Shown here piece after piece: positions 1-11,082 of a stretch of 64,000 bases of DNA (position 1 is its first letter; each line of letters opens with the position of its first letter). The position numbers and the translations under genes were made by a program. The stretch spans positions 15,393,660 to 15,457,659 of the forward strand of contig OY740776.1 in assembly GCA_963513935.1 (NCBI GenBank), given 5' to 3'. This DNA comes from Aphrophora alni (taxonomy: Eukaryota > Arthropoda > Insecta > Hemiptera > Aphrophoridae). A model generated the notes under the pieces. The model did no database searches, was not told where the DNA came from, and worked only from the letters and a program-made list of their open reading frames with translations.

Positions 1-590
1 GCATCATTTATTTAATTTCAAATTTATAATGAGCTCTGCCTAAGCGTGTCACGATCACGGGGAAAGTTCTTCACTTCAAACGTCCAAACCCTTTCCACCG
101 TTACTTTACTTCTCAGCTTCAAGCCTACAGCTATAACTATAGGCCTGTTCTAAATCAGCTGTTCCTATCTCACTGAGATGACCTTTCACCCTGAGGAGGG
201 TGCGTGTATAGAAGCGTGACCAAGACACTATCTGCGCCTGCGCTAACAAGCTGTTTTGTTTACCACCATTCACTAGAGATTATCTTGAAAACTAAGAATA
301 AAACTATTTTACGATATAAACGTTTGAAGAAATCATTTTCAATTTCTAAAATTTGTTTTTTATATATACTGGTAATTTATGTGGCTTGAGGGCCAACTAG
401 TCAATCTCGAAGGGTCGTGCTGGATCTTCACATACAGAACCGATTATGAGAGATTGCGTATGCTATAACAGCGTCAAATCCGATTTTCCGTGTTTTAACA
501 AAAGTGTTTTTATCAATTTTGTTTTAATCTCGTAGTTATAATAACCGTAAAAAGAAGAAGAAGAAAAAGATAAGGATATAAAATGGAGAC
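1..590. other. Sequence without recognised gene
   Basis: AT-rich unique-looking DNA. The only open frame of note (204-389, plus) is 61 codons, has no recognisable domain and an ordinary AT-rich composition, so I do not call it a gene. No RNA gene or transposon end was seen. Confidence 0.5.
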
Positions 591-735
591 ACCTAGCCGT
601 CAAATACACAGGGAGGAGAACGAGAGTTGGTCAAGAGAGACCCGATAGGAAAGAGAAGGATTTAACCCAAGATTAAAAGAAGAAAGGTGTAGATCCAGCT
701 CGATTAGCTCGGGATTGTCATACCTGATAATTGAG
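591..735 (+). repeat. Dispersed repeat family D, copy 1
   Basis: The segment shares blocks such as gagacccgat, a run of purines, and gtgtagatccag followed by cgggatt with 20440-20640 on the same strand. The reverse complement resembles parts of 1170-1370 and 18620-18850. Four copies within 21 kb make this a dispersed repeat. No coding capacity or terminal repeats were recognised, so its class is unknown. Confidence 0.45.
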
Positions 736-843
736 CTTTGAGGGTATTTTTTTAATCAATATCTCAAGAACTGTTATTATCTTTATAATCACCCCCAGGG
801 GCACAATTTAATGAGTACGGAGTTGCCAATCCCGAGGGGACCT

Positions 844-1020
844 AGGGTTAGGTTAGGCTGGATCTATAAATTTTTTCATGTAGTCTTGGGTTAGGTAATT
901 TAGGTTAGGTAAGGTTAGGTTAGGTAAAGTTAGGTTAGGTTATGAAATGTTAGGGAAGGTTTGTTAAATGTTAGGTTAAGTTAGGTAAGATTAGTCAAAG
1001 GTAGGTTAGATTAGGTTAGG
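844..1020 (+). repeat. Degenerate TTAGG-like telomeric repeat tract
   Basis: A 175-bp stretch is made largely of ggttaggtt words interrupted by substitutions (gttaggtaaagttag, aaatgttagggaagg). TTAGG is the ancestral insect telomere repeat. The degeneration and internal position suggest an old interstitial tract rather than a chromosome end. Confidence 0.7.
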
Positions 1021-1122
1021 GAGTATATTTTTTCCCATCGTTCATTTTTATTTTGTCACTTAACCTACAACTACCGAACTGAGATTTTTGGTGACTAATA
1101 GTTTTGCAAAAATTGTCTCGCA

Positions 1123-1136
1123 CCCCCCCCCCCCCC
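1123..1136 (+). repeat. C homopolymer (14)
   Basis: Fourteen consecutive C residues in otherwise AT-rich DNA. Homopolymer length may be assembly-dependent. Confidence 0.8.
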
Positions 1137-1169
1137 GAGAGTTGTAGCTAGATCCTTTATTTATGTAGT

Positions 1170-1370
1170 TTTTTGGGTTAATTTCTTTCATCTTCCGATC
1201 TTTCGATCAACTCTCTTCCGACCCTGACATTATTAGAGTATTCGAGGGTTAGGTTAGGTTAGGTTAGGTTAGGTTAGGTTAGGAGTCTTCATTTTAACTT
1301 GTTCCTTTTAAAAAGCGATGATGATCGAGACGTTTTTCGCCTTTGAACAACAAGGAAGACAAAATCTTTA
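1170..1370 (-). repeat. Dispersed repeat family D, copy 2
   Basis: The stretch aligns in the same orientation with 18620-18850 (shared ctcttcc, accctgacattattagagtat, gcgatgatga-cgagacgtttt) and in opposite orientation to 591-735 and 20440-20640. A (TTAGG)7 tract is embedded at 1247-1283; the corresponding place in the 18.7-kb copy reads cgagggttagagg, so the pentamer run appears to have expanded inside the repeat. Confidence 0.45.
1247..1283 (+). repeat. (TTAGG)7 interstitial telomeric repeat
   Basis: Seven uninterrupted GGTTA units, perfect over about 37 bp. Insect telomere motif in G-rich orientation on the plus strand, located inside dispersed repeat family D. Confidence 0.85.
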
Positions 1371-1420
1371 AAAACATAACAATTATCAGAAGTAAAATAG
1401 TTTAGAATTGAATTTGTTTA

Positions 1421-1861
1421 ATTTTATAGGTTATGTTACATTAGATGTTATTTAGTCATTCCAAAATTCCTTCTGTGGTTCTTTAGGTAAAACTGTTTAA
1501 AACACAACTATAATACTTCCGGATGATGTAACCATCGTTAAACGGGAACAAGTTCCAGAGATTTTCGTTATTAGATGTCCTATTAATAATGTCTCTTGAA
1601 AAAAAGGATCATAATTAGTCTATATTCCTTTAGTATTTTTTCCTTGCTCACTTATATGTAGTATAGAGAAAGTTATGTGATCGCTCAAAAAATTGGCGAT
1701 TTTTTATGTTAATAAACTTTTTGGATTTCCTCAGTTAAAAAAAAGCGTTTTTTTTAAAGAATTATGGCTGTTTTGAATCTGTAATCTCTAAACTGCTCTA
1801 CGCTTGGACATTTAATTTTTTTTGAAGTGAAAACTTCTATTGGCGCGTTGGGTACTTTTTG
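1421..1861. other. Sequence without recognised gene
   Basis: AT-rich DNA with short A and T runs. No open frame, repeat homology within the window or RNA fold was noticed. Confidence 0.5.
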
Positions 1862-1973
1862 GGATGGACTTTTTCAATAGAAATCGCGTCACGCACAGTA
1901 GCGTAATGCAACTTTTAGGATGGACTTTTTCAATAGAAATCGCGTCACGCACCGTACCGTACCCTAATGCAAC
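1862..1973 (+). repeat. 56-bp tandem duplication
   Basis: The block beginning ggatggactttttcaataga occurs at 1862 and again at 1918, each followed by aatcgcgtcacgcac and a taatgcaacttta end. The second copy has a small extra accgtaccgt variation. The open frames crossing it on both strands are by-products of the duplication and the neighbouring TA run. Confidence 0.85.
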
Positions 1974-1980
1974 TTTAATA

Positions 1981-1983
<3 letters not shown>

Positions 1984-2030
<47 letters not shown>
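1984..2030 (+). repeat. (TA)n microsatellite
   Basis: About 47 bp of perfect alternating TA directly downstream of the 56-bp duplication. Confidence 0.95.
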
Positions 2031-2035
<5 letters not shown>

Positions 2036-2059
2036 ACGGATACGCGCACACAGCGTATA

Positions 2060-2335
2060 TATAAACTCACATATCTACGAAAAATATTGCACAAACTTTC
2101 TCACATACCCATATATATTAAAACAAAAATCTACGAAAAATATTGCACTAACTTTCTGAAAATTCGCATACATAGTTAAACTAGTATAAATGAAAAAATA
2201 TCGCAAAAACCTTCTCACATACCCATATATATTAAAACTAAAAATCTACGAAAAATATTGCACTAACTTTCTCAAACTCATATACATAGTCAAACTGAAA
2301 TCAATGCAAAAAATATTGCACAAACTTAAGTTTTC
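2060..2335 (+). repeat. Imperfect short tandem repeat (about 60 bp; tctacgaaaaatattgcac)
   Basis: The phrase ctacgaaaaatattgcac followed by aactttct and catacc-catatatattaaaac recurs four to five times between 2075 and 2330 with substitutions. The words ttgcacaaactttctcacat also open the dispersed repeat family A copies at 29370 and 48560, so this may be an internally duplicated fragment of that family. Confidence 0.6.
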
Positions 2336-2489
2336 ACTTCTAACGTGTGGTCTTAAGCACACCCAGTATAATTTTTTTTTCTATAGTTGTCATTTACCGA
2401 GGCCAGTAATGGCCCTATCAAATGGAATGTTTCCTCACTCAATTGAAATTCCTCTCGTTTGTCAATATGTCTATAAATAGCTTTTGGAG

Positions 2490-3640
2490 TTTACACAAGT
2501 TCGTCGGCGAGCTCCATGTCCCTAAAGATAATACAGGCGGTAACAAAACACTTCCTCAACTCCAAGAATCTCCTCCTCGTAGGTAACATTTCCTCTCCTG
2601 TATCCACGTCCGATCTTTGGCCGAAATCCCTACTTCGATGCTCCGTCACAGGGCATTCAAGCATCAGATGTTTGGTTTTTTCTGCAGTCATACATTGGGT
2701 CGTCGATTAGACGAAAACTGTGGAGTTTCCACTTAAAGAATCCGTCACTGGTGAGGAACTGGAACAGTATCAGCCCAGGCTGAACCTACCTGTAGGAGAG
2801 TCTTCTTGGTACAGAAGGGAACCACCGGTACGTAACTCGGCCTTTCTATGTCACATTCCACCTTCTCCGCTAGCACTAACTGTTTCATCTCGTATGGTCC
2901 TCCGCTCCCGAAAAAAGTGTTCTGGGTCCTCGAGTTGGATCCTCTTCCTTTCTTCGTATTTACGGCCTCTCTGTGTGACAAGGAAGTTCGCTGGCAGCAC
3001 TCCCGCAAACATAGGTAGTGGATTCGCATAAGTGGTCTTGTAAGCCCTGGTAATGCACAAGAGTGCTTGACGTTGTCCTCTTATTAAATGTCTTTTGATG
3101 GTCTTATTACTTAGCTTGGGATTCCAGGCTCCTGTGGCGATGGACACCGTACTCTCGAAGACCCCTTTGTATATGATGGTCGCATTGCGGAAAGTGAGTC
3201 TCCAATAATCAACGATGACACTCCTGATTTTATGGAAAGGATATCCACTAAATCCTTGGCGTGCTTGATGAAAGTGAACTCCAACAGAACTCCAAGGTAC
3301 AGTTCAGCAACCACCTACATACACCCTCTCACCCTGGTGTCTGATGATTGGTTCACGCCTCAGTATAACTTCCATCAATAAAAACGTGGATACTGGAGAA
3401 ATTGTTAGCTTCTGGACTGAGTACTCCTCACGCAGTAGAGGCAGGGCCTGCTCCAAGGCCACCTCGAGTAATTTTCTACTGTTGGCTCCCACGAGGAGAC
3501 ACCGATGTCGTCAGCATACGGCGCAACGTGAAAACTCATCGGCATATTGACTCCCTAGTCACCGCCGAAAAGAAGGGGGCCCAATATGGAACCCTGCGGG
3601 CAACTCTTGTTTACCTCTCGCCTCATGGTCCTAACCCCTA
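2490..3640 (-). pseudogene. Decayed non-LTR retrotransposon reverse transcriptase, R1-like
   Basis: A minus-strand reverse transcriptase remnant broken by several frameshifts. Reading from high to low coordinates, 3620-3571 gives REVNKSCPQGSILGPLL, the conserved block before the RT catalytic motif. Then 3518-3507 encodes YADD, the metal-binding catalytic box. Next come NSRKLLEVALEQALPLL (3492 downward), YLGVLLEFTFIKHAKDLVD (near 3300), and LIRGQRQALLCITRAYKTTY (near 3080-3020), the connection region typical of R1/Jockey-type elements. A C-terminal stretch with KTKHLMLECPVTEH (near 2670) fits the cysteine/histidine motif at the end of the R1-type ORF2. The pieces lie in order but in different frames with stops, so the copy is dead. 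The 5' half of ORF2, the endonuclease and ORF1 were not found. The R1-like clade assignment is inference; membership of the non-LTR class is well supported. Confidence 0.85.
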
Positions 3641-4600
3641 CGCTTGTACAGGTTTATTTTTAGCACGTGGGTATATTTTAGCCATATTTGAGGAGGTTTT
3701 TAAAAAAAAATTTATTAACTTAAAATAAGAGTGTAGCCGTTAGGTTATTCAAATAATCTATTGAAGTGTTTAACATTATTTTTACAGACATTTCACTTGT
3801 TTTTAGGCGTCACATAATCATTGACAAACAATAAAATAAATTAATGAATAAACTATATTCAATACATATTAAATATTATTCAAAACAATTTAATAATGAA
3901 ATATTATCTAATATTGTTCAACACCTTAGGGACTTACTCATCTATACAAATTCTAATTTACTTCAGATGAGCTGGAAACTTGAACAAATTTAGACCTGCT
4001 ACAAGATTGGTTTCTTTTGTAGGACAAACACCGCATATTCTGAAATAAACAGAGAAAAATTGCATATTTTAGACGTTGCATCCAATATGGCTGTTAGGTC
4101 TGCAGAGCGTTAAATTTATTTCCCCCCCCCCTACAATAAAAAATCAAACTGATTTTTTCTCGAAATTAAAACATTCCCTCCCTCTCAGTAGCAGACACAC
4201 AAGTCTCATAATAGCCCAATATTTCTATTGTATGTCTACAGATAAAAGTCGAGCATCAATATTGACGCGAGATAAGGCAATCTTGTGGGCTTTATCAAAG
4301 AAGTGTTTGTTGACTCCCGGGACTGGGAGATATAGAGGCGACACTGTTACTGATAGTTTGTTCATATGATACGATTTTCTCTGATTGTATTCATATTTAG
4401 GAGTCTTTCGTGTTTTTAAACAAACAGGAGTTGATTTTAGACCGACTGGGAAACGTTTATGAGTTATGTTTTAATAGCTACAATTTTATAAAATAATCTA
4501 GCTATGTTTCGCGCACCACAAAACACGAATCCGAGTTTTATCAAACTCGAAATGAAGGCTCACTCATCATTGAAAGAGAATATTAACTGAAAAAAAAATC
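3641..4600. other. Sequence without recognised gene
   Basis: AT-rich DNA with a C run near 4122. The 97-codon frame at 4076-4369 (plus) begins with an ordinary ATG, shows no domain, signal peptide or composition bias I can interpret, and is probably chance. Confidence 0.45.
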
Positions 4601-4619
4601 TATTTTCACTAATTAGTAG

Positions 4620-4700
4620 TATCCAAGTCACTGATTTTAATTTTTGACAATCTCTCACGATCTGAAGATGGAACATAGATTCCGAAACGCGAACGCAACC
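4620..4700 (+). mobile_element. Degenerate Penelope-like terminus with hammerhead-like motif
   Basis: 4662-4694 reads CTGAAGA, T, stem GGAA...TTCC, GAAACGCG and then AAC in place of GTC. The order equals the hammerhead-like motif at 45429-45458, but the cleavage-site U is replaced by A, so it should be inactive. The word tatccaagtcact at 4620-4632 is the reverse complement of a stretch at about 45545-45560 next to the Penelope-like remnant, which supports common origin. Confidence 0.45.
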
Positions 4701-4983
4701 GTTATAACTAATTCATTTCGAGTGTAGAAGCCAAGGCGATCCAAAATTTGACGAAATTAATCCAGGTAATTTGCGTTTAGTGAAGCGAGACTCGGTTAAT
4801 AAAAGCCATTACTTTTAAGAGGGGAATGAAGGATAGGTTAGGAAGGTTACCGTAGAAAATACCTGAAATCAAAATTAAATTGAACATCGATTTTTGCTCC
4901 ATCACACAACTTTCTATATACTATTTGTCGGAAGTAAAAATCCAAAAAATAATTCTCGATCCCTCAAAAACACTACAAATTTT

Positions 4984-5079
4984 GTTTCAAGTGCTTGACT
5001 TTATCTGAATTATGTGGATGAAACATTTGTATCAAGTGCTTAACTTTATCTGAATCGTGTGGGTGAAACACGCAGAGAA
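4984..5079 (+). repeat. 45-bp tandem duplication
   Basis: The phrase caagtgcttgactttatctgaat with gtggatgaaaca at 4988 recurs from 5033 with a few substitutions (gtgggtgaaaca). Confidence 0.8.
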
Positions 5080-5244
5080 ATGGGGGAGGCCACATTGAAC
5101 GAATTTTAATTCATTTGGTTTCAATTCTAATCTTTGACTGATCTCTTATAGTACAATAAAACATAGCTTCATCATTTTTCTCATAAAGGAATACAGATAT
5201 AAATTTAATTAAGTATAAAAAAACTGGAGATTAGCTTTAAAATA

Positions 5245-5245
<1 letters not shown>

Positions 5246-5273
<28 letters not shown>
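5246..5273 (+). repeat. T homopolymer (28)
   Basis: Twenty-eight consecutive T residues. It could be the poly-A tail of a minus-strand retroposed sequence, but no element body was recognised to its left. Confidence 0.8.
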
Positions 5274-5277
<4 letters not shown>

Positions 5278-5660
5278 AATAAGTTCCGAATTCACCAACT
5301 GTTGCTTTATAAGGGGAGGGGGTGAAGAAATTGGAAAATCGTTACTTAAGTTTATCTCTTAAAAATATATTTTACTTTTAAAGATTATAAAATTCCCGGG
5401 AATTTGGTTTTTACTCGTTTCGATATGATTAAAGTTAAACGATTTTATGACCTTTTAAAGGTGGCGCTGAGGCTACTCAAATGTCGCACACTCAGTTTTT
5501 TACGCGCTTTAATTGATAACTCGTCGTTTCCAGTAAAGAATGTAACAGTTTTAACACACCAAACATCTGAAGTTGTAGAAGGAATTCAAAAGTTCAACTT
5601 GTTGGTTTACTTCACTATTCAGTGCTCTTCGATTTCTGTCATTGACATTTTCTCGTCGAC

Positions 5661-5685
5661 CAGTAAGAGTTCAACGCTCTTACTG
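5661..5685. other. Perfect 9-bp inverted repeat (hairpin)
   Basis: CAGTAAGAG, a 7-base spacer and CTCTTACTG form a perfect stem just before the 116-bp satellite starts. It is not followed by a CTRR tetranucleotide, so it is not a Helitron end. The 95-codon frame ending at 5691 runs through it and has no recognisable domain. Confidence 0.7.
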
Positions 5686-5700
5686 CATTAAAATATCGAA

Positions 5701-8480
5701 GCTTCCACACATTAACAATAAGCCATATAAACCATTAATTTCTGCGAGTTGTAAGTAACAAATCACAAATAAAGAAAACACTATATTGTATAATGTACAG
5801 TTATGTCGATTCAGCCCCAATTGTCACATATTAACAATAAGCCATATAAACCATTATCTTTTGCGAGATGTAACAAATCACAAATAAATAAAGCGATATA
5901 TAATATCTTATATCTTAATATCTTATAATATCTTAATACAGTTAGGTCGATTTAGAGCCAATTGTCACACGTTAACAATAAGCCATATAAACCGTTATCT
6001 TTGCGAGATGTAAGTACCAAATCACAAATAAAGAAAGCACTATATATATAGTATGCACAGTTATGTGCTATTCAGCCCCAATTGTCACATATTAACAATA
6101 AGCCATATAAACCATTATCTTTTGCGAGATGTAACAAATCACAAATAAAGAAATCGATATATAATATGTACAGTAAGGTCAATTTAAAGCCAATTGTCAC
6201 ACGTTAACAGTAAGCCATATAAACAGTTATCTTTTGCGAGATGTAAGTTATAAATTACAAAGAAAGAAAGCGATATGTAATATATACAGTTATGTCGATT
6301 CAGACACAATTATCACACATTAACAATAAGCCATATAAACCATTATCTTTTGCGAGATGTAAGTTATAAATTACAAAGAAAGAAAGCGATATGTAATATA
6401 TACAGTTATGTCGATTCAGACACAATTATCACACATTAACAATAAGCCATATAAACCGTTATCTTTGCGAGATGTAAGTACCAAATCACAAATAAAGAAA
6501 GCACTATATATATAGTATGCACAGTTATGTGCTATTCAGCCCCAATTGTCACATATTAACAATAAGCCATATAAACCATTATCTTTTGCGAGATGTAACA
6601 AATCACAAATAAAGAAATCGATAACATATAATATGTACAGTAAGGTCAATTTAGAGCCAATTGTCACACGTTAACAGTAAGCCATATAAACAGTTATCTT
6701 TTGCGAGATGTAAGTTATAAATTACAAAGAAAGAAAGCGATATGTAATATATACAGTTATGTCGATTCAGACACAATTATCACACATTAACAATAAGCCA
6801 TATAAACCATTATCTTTTGCGAGATGTAAGTTATAAATTACAAAGAAAGAAAGCGATATGTAATATATACAGTTATGTCGATTCAGACACAATTATCACA
6901 CATTAACAATAAGCCATATAAACCGTTATCTTTGCGAGATGTAAGTACCAAATCACAAATAAAGAAAGCACTATATATATATTATGCACAGTTATGTGCT
7001 ATTCAGCCCCAATTGTCACATATTAACAATAAGCCATATAAACCATTATCTTTTGCGAGATGTAACAAATCACAAATAAAGAAATCGATATATAATATGT
7101 ACAGTAAGGTCAATTTAAAGACAATTGTCACACGTTAACAGTAAGCCATATAAACCATTATCTTTTGCGAGATGTAAGTTATAAATTACAAAGAAAGAAA
7201 GCGATATGTAATATATACAGTTATGTCGATTCAGACACAATTATCACACATTAACAATAAGCCATATAAACCGTTATCTTTGCGAGATGTAAGTACCAAA
7301 TCACAAATAAAGAAAGCACTATATATATAGTATGCACAGTTATGTGCTATTCAGCCCCAATTGTCACATATTAACAATAAGCCATATAAACCATTATCTT
7401 TTGCGAGATGTAACAAATCACAAATAAAGAAATCGATATATAATATGTACAGTAAGGTCAATTTAAAGCCAATTGTCACACGTTAACAGTAAGCCATATA
7501 AACAGTTATCTTTTGCGAGATGTAAGTTATAAATTACAAAGAAAGAAAGCGATATGTAATATATACAGTTATGTCGATTCAGACACAATTATCACACATT
7601 AACAATAAGCCATATAAACCATTATCTTTTGCGAGATGTAAGTTATAAATTACAAAGAAAGAAAGCGATATGTAATATATACAGTTATGTCGATTCAGAC
7701 ACAATTATCACACATTAACAATAAGCCATATAAACCATTATCTTTTGCGAGATGTAAGTTATAAATTACAAAGAAAGAAAGCGATATGTAATATATACAG
7801 TTATGTCGATTCAGACACAATTATCACACATTAACAATAAGCCATATAAACCATTATCTTTTGCGAGATGTAAGTTATAAATTACAAAGAAAGAAAGCGA
7901 TATGTAATATATACAGTTATGTCGATTCAGACACAATTATCACACATTAACAATAAGCCATATAAACCATTATCTTTTGCGAGATGTAAGTTATAAATTA
8001 CAAAGAAAGAAAGCGATATGTAATATATACAGTTATGTCGATTCAGACACAATTATCACACATTAACAATAAGCCATATAAACCATTATCTTTTGTGAGA
8101 TAGTAATAAATCACAAATAAAGAAAGCAATATATAATATGTACAGTTAGGTCAATTTAGAGCCAATTGTCACACATTAACAATAAGCCATATAAACCATT
8201 ATGTTGCGAGATGTAAGTAAGAAATAACAAATAAAGAAAGCGATATGTATTATGTACAGTTAAGTCGATTCAGACCCAATTGTCACACGTTAACAATAAG
8301 CCATATAAACCATTATGTTGCGATATGGGAGTAAGAAATAACAAAGAATGAAACCGTTAAATACTATGTATGTAAAGTTGTTACCTTTTTAGACATAAAA
8401 AAAAATCAGACACAATTCTCACACACTAACAATAAGCCATATAAACTGTTTAGTTTTGCCAAATGTAAGCAATCAATCAC
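5701..8480 (+). repeat. Satellite array, 116-bp unit with higher-order structure
   Basis: About 24 head-to-tail copies of a unit containing taacaataagccatataaac and ttttgcgagatgtaa. The phrase agccatataa starts at 5721, 5840, 5981, 6101, 6213, 6329, 6445 and onward, spacing mostly 112-120 bp. Four variants alternate: one with cagtaaggtcaattta, one with aacagttatc, one with gttataaattacaaag, and one with gcactatatatatag. The variant marker cagtaaggtc is at 6171, 6638, 7102 and 7450, distances of 467, 464 and 348 bp (four, four and three units). From about 7600 to 8090 one variant is amplified alone. The edge units are diverged, as expected for an array that is homogenised in the middle. Confidence 0.95.
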
Positions 8481-9043
8481 AACACAATGTGAATCCTCAT
8501 AACTAAGTAAGCACTATAAAATTTAACCTTGAAAATTATTTAAAAACATTTGCTAATAATTCTCAAACAAAATAAACATACTTGAGGATTAATAACAGCT
8601 GTTTCGAATTAGTTTTGTTGTTGTCCATAACAGGTGCGTCGTTTAAATGATACATTTATTACAAAATAAGTGTTACCGAGAAAAATGAATAATTTTGGGT
8701 AAATATGCGGGTAAAGTTGTTAAACCTCAATCATAAAAATCAGTTTTACAGTAACGAAATACGCGACTGTCGGAGAAATTCCTTAGCGAAGTAAATATAC
8801 GATTACTCAAGAACAAAAAATAAAAAAGTAAAAACAATAATAAAAAACAAACAAACGAAAATAGAAAAAGCACGGGTACAGAAAAATAGAATCTATGAAT
8901 TTATGAAAAACAATTTTTTGGACCTAAATAGCAAAATTTTTCATTATTAGTTTAGTAACAGCGCTACCGTTTAAAGGTCATATAACTCCTTCAACTTTAA
9001 TTACTCTGAAAGTTTACATTTTATTTCCGCGGAATCCTAAAAT
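8481..9043. other. Sequence without recognised gene
   Basis: AT-rich DNA with A-rich stretches near 8815-8880. Nothing else seen. Confidence 0.5.
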
Positions 9044-9265
9044 GGTATTATTTCCGACGGTTTTCAGGTAGAAGGAGTTGACCTGTATCATTTCAGACGG
9101 TTTTAGGTCCTATATCTGAACAATGCGTAGTCCAGTTTATTATATATCTAACCTAACCTAACCAACCTAACCTAACACAAACTAACCGTATCATTTCCGA
9201 CGGTTTTCGGTTCTATATCTGAACAATACGTAGTCCAGTTTATTATATATCTAACCTAACCTACT
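9044..9265 (+). repeat. 103-bp tandem duplication ending in CCTAA telomeric words
   Basis: Copies start at 9085 and 9188 with gtatcatttc-gacggtttt, include tatatctgaacaat and agtccagtttattatatatc, and run into taacctaacctaac. A partial copy lies at 9044. The CCTAA words are the reverse complement of the TTAGG telomere repeat. Confidence 0.8.
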
Positions 9266-10465
9266 TGACACGACCACAACACATAACTTAATGATTTAAA
9301 ATCTTAAAGATTCTATATTTATTCTATAGATGGCATAGGCTTAGGTTTACTCATTGTATTGTTTCGGGTTATAGTGACAAGCTGTTGACAGGGTATCTCT
9401 TGTAATAATAGATATGAGCCATGCTTTTACAATGTTTGGAATGTGCAGTGTTGCCAAATGCATAACGGGATAAAATCGTCGGATATAACCCTGGTACACT
9501 TGGAAACCGTCGCAAATAACTCGGGACCCTTTGAAATTACTGAAAACCCAAATTGTACGGACTTTTATGATCTTTAAAACTTGTATTTAACATTTTTTCG
9601 TAAAATTAATTTTTAAGAGAAAATCGTAAATAAAATTTACCCTTCATTCGCTCCTCTTAAAAAGAGTCTCTTCAGAGAATTATGAGCTCGTCGATTTCTT
9701 TAAAAGGAAGACTTATTTTAATGCAATTACCCAGAGTTATTTTTTTCACTTTAATCTATATTAAAGCAAACGTCTATAATAACCGAAATCGCAACAATAT
9801 TTCAAAGGATATCGATCACATCGCAGGCGAACAGCTTGGCCTCATTGCTCCTCTGGCATTCCATCTCGTCCATAGTTATGAGAGTTTATCTCAATGCGTG
9901 CATCCCTTGTTTCTGAACTCTTCGAAATTATCCATTGTTGTAAGTTTTTGTTCTCAAAACTGGAGCAACTGGTGGGTGGGCGAACCGTGGATCGCGTGTC
10001 TTTAAACAGTTTTGGATCGAGGGCGTGGGATGCACGGAAGTAAGGCTGTTTACGCCCTCGTCAGAATGACTGTTGCTTCAGGGGACAACCGGTCACCTTC
10101 ATATTGGCCTCGACCTACTCGGATTATCTTGTTCTGCAAGAACAAAAAAAAGTTTTTTGGTTCGATAACCGTGTTTAGTAAGTCGATAATTGGGGCGTCA
10201 CCTCCTGTCATGGTATTTCCGGTCGCCTACGTTATGTCAGTTCGGTTGTAAAAACAGTGAAATTAAAGTAACTCCTCCTCATTACAGATTAAATAAATCA
10301 ATGTACACAGTCAGGAGGGATTTCTTCAGAATGTTTTTATTATAGAATTGAAATAATTTGTTAGTTTAATAGAAAATTTAAACGCTTATCCGATAAACTT
10401 GTTATTTCAAGAATAAAATAAAGCAATAAAGCTTATTAAAGTTTCAAAATATTTTAATAATATAA
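9266..10465. other. Sequence with two unrecognised open frames
   Basis: Two consecutive plus-strand frames lie at 9682-10005 (107 codons, ATG) and 10012-10251 (79 codons from a TTG), 6 bp apart. Local GC is somewhat higher than in the flanks around 9800-10230. I recognise no domain; the second contains SPSYWPRPTRIILF. They could be a decayed element ORF or chance. No promoter or splice structure was convincing. Confidence 0.3.
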
Positions 10466-10471
10466 ATGAGC

Positions 10472-10501
10472 TACAATTGTTTCGCCTTGCGGCATCATCG
10501 G
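10472..10501 (-). ncRNA. Possible degenerate hammerhead ribozyme motif
   Basis: On the minus strand: CCGATGA, T, GCC-GCAA-GGC stem-loop, GAAAC, AATT, GTA. This matches the order core, stem II, GAAA, short stem III (AC/GT) and an NUH triplet (GTA). The second core base is C instead of U, and stem I pairs over only about two bases. Treat as a decayed relative of the motifs at 29855-29887 and 61276-61308. Confidence 0.3.
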
Positions 10502-11082
10502 GCAACTTGTTATTCATTTATTTATTTTTTTAAAATAAAACAAGAATAAGAAAAATATAATTTTTTTGTGAATGTTAAAAAGTTTTGAGTTGTGGGTTTT
10601 GGGAATGTGTGATTCAGCAAAAATTAGTGAACCAATTTTAAACGAAATTGTACATCAATATATTTAGATTTCTCTTCCTCCTTATTCCTTATCTATGCTA
10701 CAACGCAGCGTTGGTGGATTGCTCGGATACATTCATACCTCTGTTAGGAATTAGGATACTTTTAGTTAGGAATTTAGTCTTTCTTTTTTAGAAACCAGTA
10801 TGACAACAATTATTGTTACAGACCAAAAAGAGATGAAATTGCTTACCTTGCAAGCAAGGCAGACCTCATTGATGGCTACAATGGTATATAAACCCTTGGG
10901 TGGGAGGGAACTTGATCAGTGGGCCAAGATTGATCAAGAGAAGGTACTGTAGGAATTTTTGAAGATAGCCAGATGGAATTGGCGAGTAAGAGCTACCTAG
11001 GAGTATTGAGACCTCAGACGAAATCCATGAGTGGCAAGGAGTGTGAGCAAACTTTGTGTAATAAACCTTGTAATAAATAGCC
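10502..11082. other. Sequence without recognised gene
   Basis: Contains a small plus-strand frame from ATG at 10800 to a stop at 10952 (50 codons, ending IDQEKVL) that I do not recognise. The DNA between 10800 and 11080 is less AT-rich than its surroundings and abuts the satellite; it may be an element fragment. Confidence 0.35.

Noticed and set aside
6875..7138. 87-codon frame with a repeated SHINNKPYKPLS motif
   Set aside because: It spans two satellite units that happen to be in frame; other units in the array interrupt it with stops and indels.
5700..8480. Possible CRISPR-like array because of regularly spaced repeats
   Set aside because: The repeats are direct tandem units without unique spacers, in an apparently eukaryotic genome. 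The whole 116-bp unit is conserved, so it is a satellite.
9682..10251. Two adjacent frames as a bacterial-style operon or horizontally acquired genes
   Set aside because: No ribosome-binding sites, one start would be TTG, no recognisable domains, and the context is a eukaryotic repeat region.
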